48,642 nucleotides of DNA. Source: Actinomycetales bacterium JB111. Its GTDB lineage: Bacteria > Actinomycetota > Actinomycetes > Actinomycetales > Actinomycetaceae. A program made the position numbers and the translations under genes. Below the pieces are notes generated by a model, which was not told the DNA's origin, ran no database searches, and worked only from the letters and a program-made list of their open reading frames with translations. Positions 8,850 to 16,550 of the stretch are shown here, piece after piece (position 1 is the first letter of the stretch; each line of letters starts with the position of its first letter). Location: assembly GCA_900163555.1 (NCBI GenBank), contig FUHX01000037.1, positions 1 through 48,642 of the forward strand. Direction: 5' to 3'.

Positions 8850-9770
8850 ATGACCACGATGGCGCTGCTCACCCCCTCCTACCGGCCCGACCTGGACCGG
8901 TTCCGACGCCTCCACGCGTCGGTGCTGCGCTGCACCGACCGCACGGTGGTCCACCACGTCGTCGTCCCCCGCAGCGACGTCGCCCTCTTCCGCCGGATCC
9001 GATCCCCCCGGCTGCGCGTGTGGCCGCAGCGCGCCCTGCTCCCGCCCGAGGTCCGGCCGACCGCGCGACTGGCCGGGGTGACGAGGCACCTCCCGTTCCT
9101 CCCGGACTCGGTCAACGTGGCGGCGACGGTCCACGGTCGCCCGTGGCCGCCGGTCCGGGGCTGGGTCCTCCAGCAGCTGGTCAAGCTCGGGGCCGGCCGG
9201 ATCGAGGCCGACGTCGTGGTCTCGGTCGACTCCGACGTCGTCCTCCTGCGCCGGTTCTCCGCCGGCGACTTCCACCGCGACGGCGCGGTGCGGTTCTACT
9301 CCTTCCCCGACGGCATCACGCCCGCCATGGGGCGGCACGTCGCCTGGTGCCGGGCCGCGCACGAGCTGCTCGGCCTCCCCATGCCCGACGGCGACACCTT
9401 CCCCGACCACGTCGTCGGGATGATCGCGGTGGATCCCCGGCTGCTCGCCGGCTGCCTCACGCGCGTCGAGGACGTGACGGGCATGCCGTGGGGCGAGGCC
9501 GTGACCCGCTACCGCCACTTCAGCGAGTGGACGCTGTACGGCACCTACGTCCGGAACCTCGGCGGCGCGGACGACCTCCGCTTCACGACCGACCGCTCGC
9601 CCCTGCACGCCTACTTCGGCGCCGGCCCCATGAGCGAGGCGGAGGAGGCGGCGTTCGTCGCCGGCTTCGCCCCGGACCACCTGGGGATCAACGTGCAGTC
9701 GAACTCGGGCACCGACCAGGGGGTCGTCGACCGGATCGTGGCGCGGCTGGACGAGAGGCAGGGCGTGTGA
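8850..9770 (+). CDS. DUF6492-like putative glycosyltransferase, copy 2
   Basis: This 306-aa paralogue of the 6749-7684 product begins TTMALLTPSYRPDLDRFRRLH. It keeps RGWVLQQLVKL, the DSDVVLLRR candidate DxD-type motif, FPDHVVGM and YRHFSEWTLYGTY. The ATG lies five bases after the previous stop; an open frame extends upstream to 8481 but overlaps the aminotransferase and has no support. Conservation of the central DSDVVL and the HFSE motif in both copies marks these as likely functional sites. The two copies probably make different linkages in the same glycan. Specificity is unknown. Confidence 0.75.
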   Translation: MTTMALLTPSYRPDLDRFRRLHASVLRCTDRTVVHHVVVPRSDVALFRRIRSPRLRVWPQRALLPPEVRPTARLAGVTRHLPFLPDSVNVAATVHGRPWPPVRGWVLQQLVKLGAGRIEADVVVSVDSDVVLLRRFSAGDFHRDGAVRFYSFPDGITPAMGRHVAWCRAAHELLGLPMPDGDTFPDHVVGMIAVDPRLLAGCLTRVEDVTGMPWGEAVTRYRHFSEWTLYGTYVRNLGGADDLRFTTDRSPLHAYFGAGPMSEAEEAAFVAGFAPDHLGINVQSNSGTDQGVVDRIVARLDERQGV

Positions 9771-11245
9771 CCCGGCGCGCGAGGGTCGCGCCGGGCCGGC
9801 AGCCCGGGCAGGCCACGTCCGCGGCCGGCGCCTTCGGCTGGAGCCTCGCGAACACGGTGGTGACGAAGCTCGGCGGCCTGGTGATCGCGGTGGCGCTCGC
9901 CCGCATCCTCGGGCCGGAGGCGTTCGGGACGTTCGCCGTCGCGGTCGTGGCGATGCTCGCCGTGCTCAGCTTCAACGAGCTCGGGGTCAGCCTTGCCATC
10001 GTGCGGTGGCCCGGCGACCCGCGGCGCATCGTCCCCACGGTCAACACGATCTCGCTCGGCACCAGCACCCTGCTCTACGTCGCCGCCTGGTTCGCCACGC
10101 CGGCCTACACATCCGCGATGGGCAGCCCGGAGGCGACCGGCGTGGTCCGGCTGCTCCTGGCGACCATCGTGGTCAACGGCCTCGTCGCGAGCCCGGCCGC
10201 CCTGCTCCAGCGCGACTTCCGCGAACGCACGCGGATGGGCATCGACCTCGTCAACATCTGGTCCGGCACCGTGCTGTCCCTGCTCCTCGCGCTCACCGGG
10301 ATGGGCGCGATGGCGCTCGCGGTCGGCCGGGTCGTCGGCACCGTCCTGGCGGCCGTGCTGCTGCTGCGCGCGTCGCCGATGCCCTACCGCCTGGGGTGGG
10401 ACGGCGAGCGTGCGGGCGCCCTGCTGCGGTTCGGGATGCCGCTCGCGGGGAGCAGCGTCATCGTCTTCGGGGTCGGCTACGCGGACCAGCTCGTCGCGGG
10501 GGCCGTGCTCGGGCCGGTGATCCTCGGCTTCTACGTCCTGGCCTCGAACCTCGCCGGGTGGCCGGTCAGCATCGTCTCGCAGCCCCTCAGGCGGGTCGTG
10601 CCGGCGGCGCTGTCCGTGCTGCAGGACCGGACCGATCGCGTGCGCGAGATGATGACCGGCCTGCTCGGCCTGGTGGCTGCCGTCATGCTGCCGGCGTTCG
10701 CCGCGATCGCGGGCGCCGCGGTCCCGATCGTCCGGCTCGTCTACGGCGAGCAGTGGGTGCCCGCGGCCGCGGCGCTGAGCTGGTTGGTGGCCGCCGCCAT
10801 GGCCACGGTCCTCGGCGAGCTCGTGTACGACCTGCTGGTCGTCATCGGCCGTACCGCCACCGTGCTCACCATCCAGCTCGTCAGCCTCGTCGTCCTGGTC
10901 CCCCCGCTCGTGCTCGGCGCCCGCCTCGGGGGCCTGGCCGGCGTGGCCTGCGCCTTCGCCGCCGTGTCCGTCGTCGTGGTGCTGCCGGCGTACCTGGTGC
11001 AGCTGCGGCGGGTCGGCATCGGCCCGGCCGCGGTGCTCCGGGCGCTCGGCCCCGGCGTCCTCGGCGGGGCCGTCACTGGCGGGGCCGCCTGGTGGGCGGC
11101 GGTCTCCCTCGACATGCTCCCGGCGCTCGCGGTGGGCGCCGGCGTCACGCTGGCGGTGATGGCCCTGCTCGTCCACCGGCGCCGGGCGACCCTCCGCCTG
11201 CTGCGGGACGTCCGCGGCAGGGTCGCGTCGGGGAGCCCGGCATGA
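9767..11245 (+). CDS. Wzx-type polysaccharide flippase (MOP superfamily)
   Basis: This 492-aa integral membrane protein is hydrophobic almost throughout, with roughly 12-14 possible helices. Near the start it has FGWSLANTVVTKLGGLVIAV and RILGPEAFGTFAVAVV, typical of O-antigen/teichoic-acid flippases. It should move the lipid-linked repeat unit across the cytoplasmic membrane. I chose the GTG at 9767 because it overlaps the previous stop by four bases (GTGA) and leaves a short positively charged cytoplasmic N-terminus (TRRARVAPGR). A long in-frame extension upstream is the shadow of the preceding gene. Confidence 0.9.
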   Translation: MTRRARVAPGRQPGQATSAAGAFGWSLANTVVTKLGGLVIAVALARILGPEAFGTFAVAVVAMLAVLSFNELGVSLAIVRWPGDPRRIVPTVNTISLGTSTLLYVAAWFATPAYTSAMGSPEATGVVRLLLATIVVNGLVASPAALLQRDFRERTRMGIDLVNIWSGTVLSLLLALTGMGAMALAVGRVVGTVLAAVLLLRASPMPYRLGWDGERAGALLRFGMPLAGSSVIVFGVGYADQLVAGAVLGPVILGFYVLASNLAGWPVSIVSQPLRRVVPAALSVLQDRTDRVREMMTGLLGLVAAVMLPAFAAIAGAAVPIVRLVYGEQWVPAAAALSWLVAAAMATVLGELVYDLLVVIGRTATVLTIQLVSLVVLVPPLVLGARLGGLAGVACAFAAVSVVVVLPAYLVQLRRVGIGPAAVLRALGPGVLGGAVTGGAAWWAAVSLDMLPALAVGAGVTLAVMALLVHRRRATLRLLRDVRGRVASGSPA

Positions 11246-12486
11246 GGGCGATCGTCTACCCGCACGACCTCGCGACGGGCGGCAGCCAGCTCATCGCCAT
11301 CGACTGCGCCGCCGAGGTGGCCCGGCTCGGGCACGAGGTGGTCGTCGTCGGGCACCCGGGGCCTCTCGTCGACCGGATCGACCGGCTCGGCCTGGAGTTC
11401 GTGGCGCTGCCCCGGCCGCGCCTGCGGCCCACGCCCTCGATCGTCTCGGCGCTGCGCGGCGAGGTCAGGCGCCGCGGGATCGACGTCGTGCACGGCTACG
11501 AGTGGCCGCCCACCCTCGAGGCCGTGCTCGCCACGTCCGGCACGCGCGCCGCCGCCTGCTCGACCGTGCTGTCGATGTCGGTCGCCCCGTTCATCCCGAC
11601 GCACGTGCCGCTGACGGTGGGGACCGAGCAGATCCGGGACGCCGAGCTCGCCCGCGGGCGCCGGGACGTCGAGCTGGTCGAGCCGCCCGTCGACACGCGG
11701 CTCGACTCGCCCGACGTCGACCTGCCGCTGGACCGGTTCGCCGACAGCTGGGGGATCGACCGCCGGGCGCTCACCGTCGTGACCGTCTCCCGCCTGGTCG
11801 CGGAGATGAAGCTCGAGGGGATCCTCACCGCCGTCGACGCCGTGGGGCGCCTGGCGCGGGACCGGGACGTCCAGCTCGTCGTCGCCGGAGGCGGGGAGGC
11901 GGCCGGCCGGGTCGCCGAGCGTGCCGCGGCGGTCAACGACGCGCTCGGGCGCCGCGCGGTCGTCGTCACCGGCGAGCTCGCCGACCCGCGGCCCGCCTAC
12001 GCGCTGGCCGACGTCGTCCTCGGCATGGGGAGCTCCGCACTGCGCGGGATGGCCTTCGGCACGCCCCTCGTGGTCCAGGGGGTCGAGGGCTACTGGGAGC
12101 TGCTCACGGAGGAGAGCCTGCCGACCTTCCTGCGGCAGGGCTGGTTCGGGACGGGCCCGGGCCCGGACGACGCCGTCGACCGGCTTGCAGACATCCTCGC
12201 CGGGCTCGCCGACGACGAGGCCCTCCGACGGCGCCTCGGCGCACTCTCCCTGCGCACGGTCCGCGACCGGTTCAGCCTGGCGGCCGCGGCGCGGCGGCTG
12301 GTCGTGCTCTACGAGCGCGCGGTCGAGGCGGGCGCGCGTCGGTCGGCCGGTGGGACCGCCCGGTCCGCGGGCGGCGCGGCGGGCCGGTTCCTGCTCCACC
12401 AGCTGCGCACCGGGGCCGAGCGGGTGACCGGGCGTGCGGCCACCGAGGACTTCAACAGCCGGCCGACGCTCGGTCGCGCCCGGTGA
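11242..12486 (+). CDS. Glycosyltransferase, GT-B fold (GT4-like), copy 2
   Basis: This 414-aa protein begins MRAIVYPHDLATGGSQLIA, followed by VHGYEW, LSMSVAPFIPTHVPLTVGT, LVVAGGGEAAGR and DVVLGMGSSALRGMAFG. These blocks match the copy at 5553-6752 and mark the two as paralogues. It is the last gene of the forward operon, and its ATG overlaps the flippase stop. Its 3' end overlaps the convergent gene at 12452-13657 by 35 bases. The ~35-residue C-terminal tail after the GT-B core is Arg/Gly/Ala-rich. Its likely role is repeat-unit assembly; the sugar is unknown. Confidence 0.8.
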   Translation: MRAIVYPHDLATGGSQLIAIDCAAEVARLGHEVVVVGHPGPLVDRIDRLGLEFVALPRPRLRPTPSIVSALRGEVRRRGIDVVHGYEWPPTLEAVLATSGTRAAACSTVLSMSVAPFIPTHVPLTVGTEQIRDAELARGRRDVELVEPPVDTRLDSPDVDLPLDRFADSWGIDRRALTVVTVSRLVAEMKLEGILTAVDAVGRLARDRDVQLVVAGGGEAAGRVAERAAAVNDALGRRAVVVTGELADPRPAYALADVVLGMGSSALRGMAFGTPLVVQGVEGYWELLTEESLPTFLRQGWFGTGPGPDDAVDRLADILAGLADDEALRRRLGALSLRTVRDRFSLAAAARRLVVLYERAVEAGARRSAGGTARSAGGAAGRFLLHQLRTGAERVTGRAATEDFNSRPTLGRAR

Positions 12487-13657
12487 AGACGCCCAGGAAC
12501 TGGCCCGCCCGCGCCGTCCACGAGTGGCGGGCGGCCTCGGCGCGCAGCGCGGCGGCGTCGCGCGGCGCGCCCGCGGCCTCGCGGGCGAGCCGGGCGAGGT
12601 GCGCGGGGTCGTCCGCGACGAGGACCGCGCCGGGGGTCGTCGTCTCGATGCGCGCCACCGACGTGACGACCGCGGGGATCCCGGCGGCGAGGTAGTCGAG
12701 GGTCTTCAGCGGCGACGCGGACCGGTTGAACGCCGTGTCGGCGTAGGCGCTGAGGCCGACGTCCATGTGGGCGAGGTAGGCCGGGAGCTCCTCGCGGGGC
12801 ACGGCGTCGACCCACCGGGCGCGGGGGTGGTCGAGGATCGAGCTCAGCTCGGCCGCCTGCGCCCGGTCGGTGTAGTGGCGGGGCCCGACGACGAGCAGGC
12901 TCATCCCGTGCTCGAGGACGGCGCGCAGGCACCGCAGGTCCGTGCGCTCGTTCATCTGCCCGATGATCCCGGCGACCGGGTGGGGGAGTTCGATGCCGGG
13001 GGCCGGCTCCGCCCGGGCGTCGAAGGTGGCGGGCGAGCAGCCGTTGGGCAAGACGGTCGGGCGCACGCTGTCGCGGGTGAGGAGGTCGGCGAGCGGCTCG
13101 GAGACGGTGACCACGGCGTCGGCGGCGGCCAGGTTCGCCTCCCGCGCCCGGGTGAGGTAGCCGGTGTCCATGCCCCACAGCGGGCCGGCGGCGACGAGGT
13201 CGTCGGTGGCGTACAGGACGCGCCGGAAGCCGGGCGGGACGAGGGGGAGGACCGGCTGCCAGGACGCGAGCACGACCGTGCCGGAGCGCGTCCCCGTCCC
13301 GGCGAGCGCGCGTCGCAGCGAGCGGGCGTAGGACCGGGTGGCGACCGACCGGACGACCGGTCGCGTGGCTGCCGGGGGGACCGAGATCGCCACGCGCCGC
13401 ACGCCCGGGGAGTCGGTCAGCCGCCCGGGCATGACGCCGTAGGGCCGGCCGGGGCGCCACCGGTGCGGAGGGTCGACCCACACGACGTCCGTGAGCGCCG
13501 CGAGCGCGTCGACGAGCTGGACGTCGGTGCCGTGCACGTCCTCGACGCTCGACCCGGCCACGTAGACGAGCGGGCCGTCGGCGGGGCCTCCCGGTGGGCC
13601 GGCCGCGCTGCCGTCCGGCGGGCCGCCCGGCCGCCCGTCCCGTCGTCGGGCGCTCAT
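12452..13657 (-). CDS. Glycosyltransferase, GT-B fold (group 1/4-like)
   Basis: This 401-aa protein closes the reverse operon. After a Gly/Pro-rich N-terminal stretch (~28 aa), the first strand VYVAGSSVEDVHGTDVQLV begins. The middle has VLYATDDLVAAGP and ADAVVTVSEPLADLL, and the C-terminal half has GIIGQMNERTD, VVGPRHY and LSAYADTAFNRSASPLKTLDYLAAGIPAV. The S-P-L-K-x-x-D/E-Y-x-A-x-G-x-P pattern is typical of GT-B transferases that bind nucleotide sugars. The ATG overlaps the previous stop by four bases. It probably adds a sugar to the same polymer or decorates it. Confidence 0.85.
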   Translation of the reverse strand: MSARRRDGRPGGPPDGSAAGPPGGPADGPLVYVAGSSVEDVHGTDVQLVDALAALTDVVWVDPPHRWRPGRPYGVMPGRLTDSPGVRRVAISVPPAATRPVVRSVATRSYARSLRRALAGTGTRSGTVVLASWQPVLPLVPPGFRRVLYATDDLVAAGPLWGMDTGYLTRAREANLAAADAVVTVSEPLADLLTRDSVRPTVLPNGCSPATFDARAEPAPGIELPHPVAGIIGQMNERTDLRCLRAVLEHGMSLLVVGPRHYTDRAQAAELSSILDHPRARWVDAVPREELPAYLAHMDVGLSAYADTAFNRSASPLKTLDYLAAGIPAVVTSVARIETTTPGAVLVADDPAHLARLAREAAGAPRDAAALRAEAARHSWTARAGQFLGVFTGRDRASAGC

Positions 13658-15684
13658 GACCGCACCCGCCCGGTGCGGGACCCGGCGGCGACGACGGCGC
13701 GGCGCCGTCCATCCGCCCAGGCGCCTCGCGTCCCGGCACCTCGCGTGGCGGACCAGGCGGCACTGGCGGCGCCGAGGAGGAGGAAGAGCACGCCGGCGGA
13801 GATGGAGAAGGAGAGGCTGTCGAAGAACAGCGTGGTGCTGGCCGCCGCCGCGACGGCGGCGGAGAGCGACGCGCCGAGCGGCCAGGCGCCGTCTGGGCCG
13901 GTCGGCGTCCCCGGCACGGCGGGACGCCATCCGGCGACCCGCCACCCGCACACGACGGCGGTGCCCACCAGGCCGAGGAACGCCGCCACACCGACCGTTC
14001 CGGTGCCGACGGCGAAGAGCAGCAGCTGGTTGTCCACGATGAGCTCGTTCGGCAGGAAGCTGCCGTACCCCGTCCCGAACCACGGGTTCCGCTCCGCGAT
14101 CTCCAGCGCCACGTCCAGGCTGTCGGTGCGGGACTGCGCGCTGGGGTCGGACTCGATGGTGGTGAACATCCCGCGGATCGTCCCGATCATGCCGGGCACG
14201 AGGAAGGCGACCGCGACCCCGAGCACGCCGCCGCCGACCACGGCGCGCCCCCAGTAGCGCCGGGGGACCGACGGCGCGAGGAGCGCCAGACCGATGGCCA
14301 CCGCGAGCAGGGTCGACCGGGAGACGGAGACGGCGGCGGCCACGCCGATGAGCGCGACCGGCGTCCAGCGCAGGTACCACGCACGCCGCCGGTCGTGGAT
14401 CGCCAGGCCGGCCGCCAGGACCAGGGTGACCGCGAGGAGCACCCCGTACTCCAGGGGGTGGGCGGCCGTCCCGGCGGAGCGGACGAAGCCGCCGCGCTCG
14501 ACGACGTTCGAGAAGGTCTGGTTCGACGCGAACCCGGGCAGGGAGATCGTGTCGACGAACGAGCGGCCGGTGGTGAACTGGGCCAGGCCGAGGACGGCCA
14601 TGCACGCTCCGGCGGCGACGAGCCGCCGGAGCAGGACGGTGAGGCGCTCGAGGGTGCGGATGCCGGACGCGGTGACGACGAAGACGCCCGTCCAGCCGAG
14701 GACGCGCAGGAGGCCCGAGCTGACGGCCTGCCCGCCGGTCCACCCGCCCTGCAGGGTGACGACGGCGAAGGACACGGCCACGGACGCGACGAGCCCGAGG
14801 AAGGCCAGGTGCACCGGGGAGCGGGGGGCGAGTCGCCCGGCGGAGCCGGAGGCGCGCGCGGTCAGCCACCAGACCAGCCCGCCGAGGCCCCACAGCGTCG
14901 ACGGGTGCCCGAGCGAGCCGAACGCGACGACGTAGAACGACGACGGGACGCCGCACAGCAGGACGAGGTACACGGTGAGGAAGGTGACGGCGTCGGCGGG
15001 TGCGCGTTCGCCGGGCACGGGGAGCCCGCGGAGGAGGACGTCGTCGTCCTGGTGCGCACGGTCGCCCGGGCGCCGCGTGAGCGCGGTGGCGAGCGCGACC
15101 GCGACGACGGCCAGGACGCCCACCCCGAGTGCGGTCGACGCCGCGGACCGCCCCGCGTGCACGAGCTCGATGTCGTGGGGGTTGGAGTCGGAGGTGATCC
15201 GCTGCTGGGCGGGGACGGACGCGCGGTCCTGCAGGTCGGTGCTCACCTGCTCGGCCCGGTCGACGGCCTCGGCGACTCGATCCAGCGCCTCCTCGGCGGA
15301 GGGTGCGTTGACCGTCACGACGATCACCGACCGGTCGAAGTCCGGCTCCCACTGCGGGCCGGTCGTCGACGGGCGGACGCTGATGCCGTCCCGGACCCCG
15401 TTGCCCGAGAGTGTCGCCCGCGGGCTGGAGAGCTGGACCGTCGGGTAGCGGTCGTTGTACTCGCGGCTCACCAGCGTCGTGTACTCGATCATCCGCTCGA
15501 CGTAGTGCAGGTACGGCGCCGTCGAGCTGAGCGAGACCGGCGGCGAGAACGCGATCTCGGCCCGCGCCGTGTACACGGTCGGGCCGCGGAGGAGGGCGGC
15601 CGCGCCGAGCGCGGCGATCAGCAGTGCGCCGACGACGGCGACGAGCCGCCGGGCCCCGGGCCGTCCCCGCCGTCCGCCGGTCAT
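13654..15684 (-). CDS. Fusion of Wzz/chain-length-like domain with O-antigen ligase/Wzy-like polymerase
   Basis: This 676-aa membrane protein has two parts. Residues 1-205 look like a Wzz/YveK-type domain: a helix at about 14-33, an extracytoplasmic stretch with VYTARAEIAFSPP, and a second helix at about 183-202. Residues 230-645 are rich in membrane helices and contain a large loop with RSAGTAAHPLEYGVLLA (402-418), then SVSRST and ERNPWFGTGYGSF, features of the O-antigen ligase/Wzy family. The expected role is polymerisation or ligation of repeat units, with built-in length control. The ATG overlaps the stop of the separate Wzz-like gene upstream by four bases. An open frame extends to 16797 but has no coding support beyond 15684. 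Confidence 0.85.
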   Translation of the reverse strand: MTGGRRGRPGARRLVAVVGALLIAALGAAALLRGPTVYTARAEIAFSPPVSLSSTAPYLHYVERMIEYTTLVSREYNDRYPTVQLSSPRATLSGNGVRDGISVRPSTTGPQWEPDFDRSVIVVTVNAPSAEEALDRVAEAVDRAEQVSTDLQDRASVPAQQRITSDSNPHDIELVHAGRSAASTALGVGVLAVVAVALATALTRRPGDRAHQDDDVLLRGLPVPGERAPADAVTFLTVYLVLLCGVPSSFYVVAFGSLGHPSTLWGLGGLVWWLTARASGSAGRLAPRSPVHLAFLGLVASVAVSFAVVTLQGGWTGGQAVSSGLLRVLGWTGVFVVTASGIRTLERLTVLLRRLVAAGACMAVLGLAQFTTGRSFVDTISLPGFASNQTFSNVVERGGFVRSAGTAAHPLEYGVLLAVTLVLAAGLAIHDRRRAWYLRWTPVALIGVAAAVSVSRSTLLAVAIGLALLAPSVPRRYWGRAVVGGGVLGVAVAFLVPGMIGTIRGMFTTIESDPSAQSRTDSLDVALEIAERNPWFGTGYGSFLPNELIVDNQLLLFAVGTGTVGVAAFLGLVGTAVVCGWRVAGWRPAVPGTPTGPDGAWPLGASLSAAVAAAASTTLFFDSLSFSISAGVLFLLLGAASAAWSATRGAGTRGAWADGRRRAVVAAGSRTGRVRS

Positions 15685-16550
15685 CTCGGCGCGGTGGTCT
15701 CGAGCTCGAGCGCCTCCCGGTCGGCCGTCGCTGACGGCTTGTCCGTGTCGTCGTCGGGGGAGTCGTCGTCGGGTGGGGCGGCCTCGGAGGTCTCGTCGTC
15801 GGGCGAGTCCTTGTCGTACGACGTCTGGTCGTCCGAGGCTTCGTCGGGCAGGGCGTTGGTGGGCGCCTCGTCCTCGTCGGGTGCCTCGTCGTCCGCGGGC
15901 CCCTCGGCAACCGGCTCCCGGGCCTCGGGCTCCTCGCGCTCGCGCCGGGCGGCCCGGCGGGTCAGCCACCCGTCGACGACGCCGGTGAGGATGAACGTCG
16001 CCAGGAGTCCCGCGCCCAGCGCGGCGACCGCGAGCTTCGTCGCCGTCCCGGTCACGGCGGTCGCGGACTCGTCGACGGTGAGGTCGACGGGCCGGATCCG
16101 GGCCTGGCCGGTGATGTCGAGCTCGTCCTGCATCTGGCCGAGGATGTCGACGACCTCCGCCATCGCCGCGTCCCTCAGCTCGAGCGTCGTGCCGGGCGCG
16201 CTGCTCTCGGCCCGCACGTTGACGATCGGGGTCGGCGTGGTGGGGTCCTTCTCGATGCTGAGATCGGCGCCGTCGACGCCCTCGAGCAGCGGGCCGCGCG
16301 ACTCGTCGGCCCGTGCCCGGACGACGAGGACGTCGAGGGCGTCGGCCATCCCGCCCAGGTAGAGGTACGGGTTGCCGACGTCGTCGTCGACCACCGTCTC
16401 CGCGGGCATGAGCAGGATGCTGCCGCCGGCCTCGTAGGGGGTCGGCACGAGGCGGTGCGTGGCCACGGCGAGCCCCGCGGTCAGGGCGAGGCCGAGCAGC
16501 ACGACGTACCACCGGCGCAGCAGCATCCCCAGGGTGTCCCTCACCTCCAT
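15681..16550 (-). CDS. Wzz-like chain-length determinant protein with long acidic cytoplasmic tail
   Basis: This 289-aa protein has a first membrane helix at about 12-33 (WYVVLLGLALTAGLAVA) followed by P-T-P-Y-E-A-G-G-S-I-L-L, the usual Wzz entry into the extracytoplasmic domain. A second helix lies at about 172-193. The last ~90 residues are mostly Asp, Glu, Ser and Pro and should be cytoplasmic and disordered. No tyrosine-kinase domain is present, and the tail has only one obvious tyrosine. I start it at the ATG at 16550 (MEVRDTLGMLLRRW), which overlaps the preceding stop by ten bases; an open frame to 16691 is less likely. The expected role is control of polymer length together with the downstream Wzy-like fusion. 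Confidence 0.88.
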   Translation of the reverse strand: MEVRDTLGMLLRRWYVVLLGLALTAGLAVATHRLVPTPYEAGGSILLMPAETVVDDDVGNPYLYLGGMADALDVLVVRARADESRGPLLEGVDGADLSIEKDPTTPTPIVNVRAESSAPGTTLELRDAAMAEVVDILGQMQDELDITGQARIRPVDLTVDESATAVTGTATKLAVAALGAGLLATFILTGVVDGWLTRRAARREREEPEAREPVAEGPADDEAPDEDEAPTNALPDEASDDQTSYDKDSPDDETSEAAPPDDDSPDDDTDKPSATADREALELETTAPR

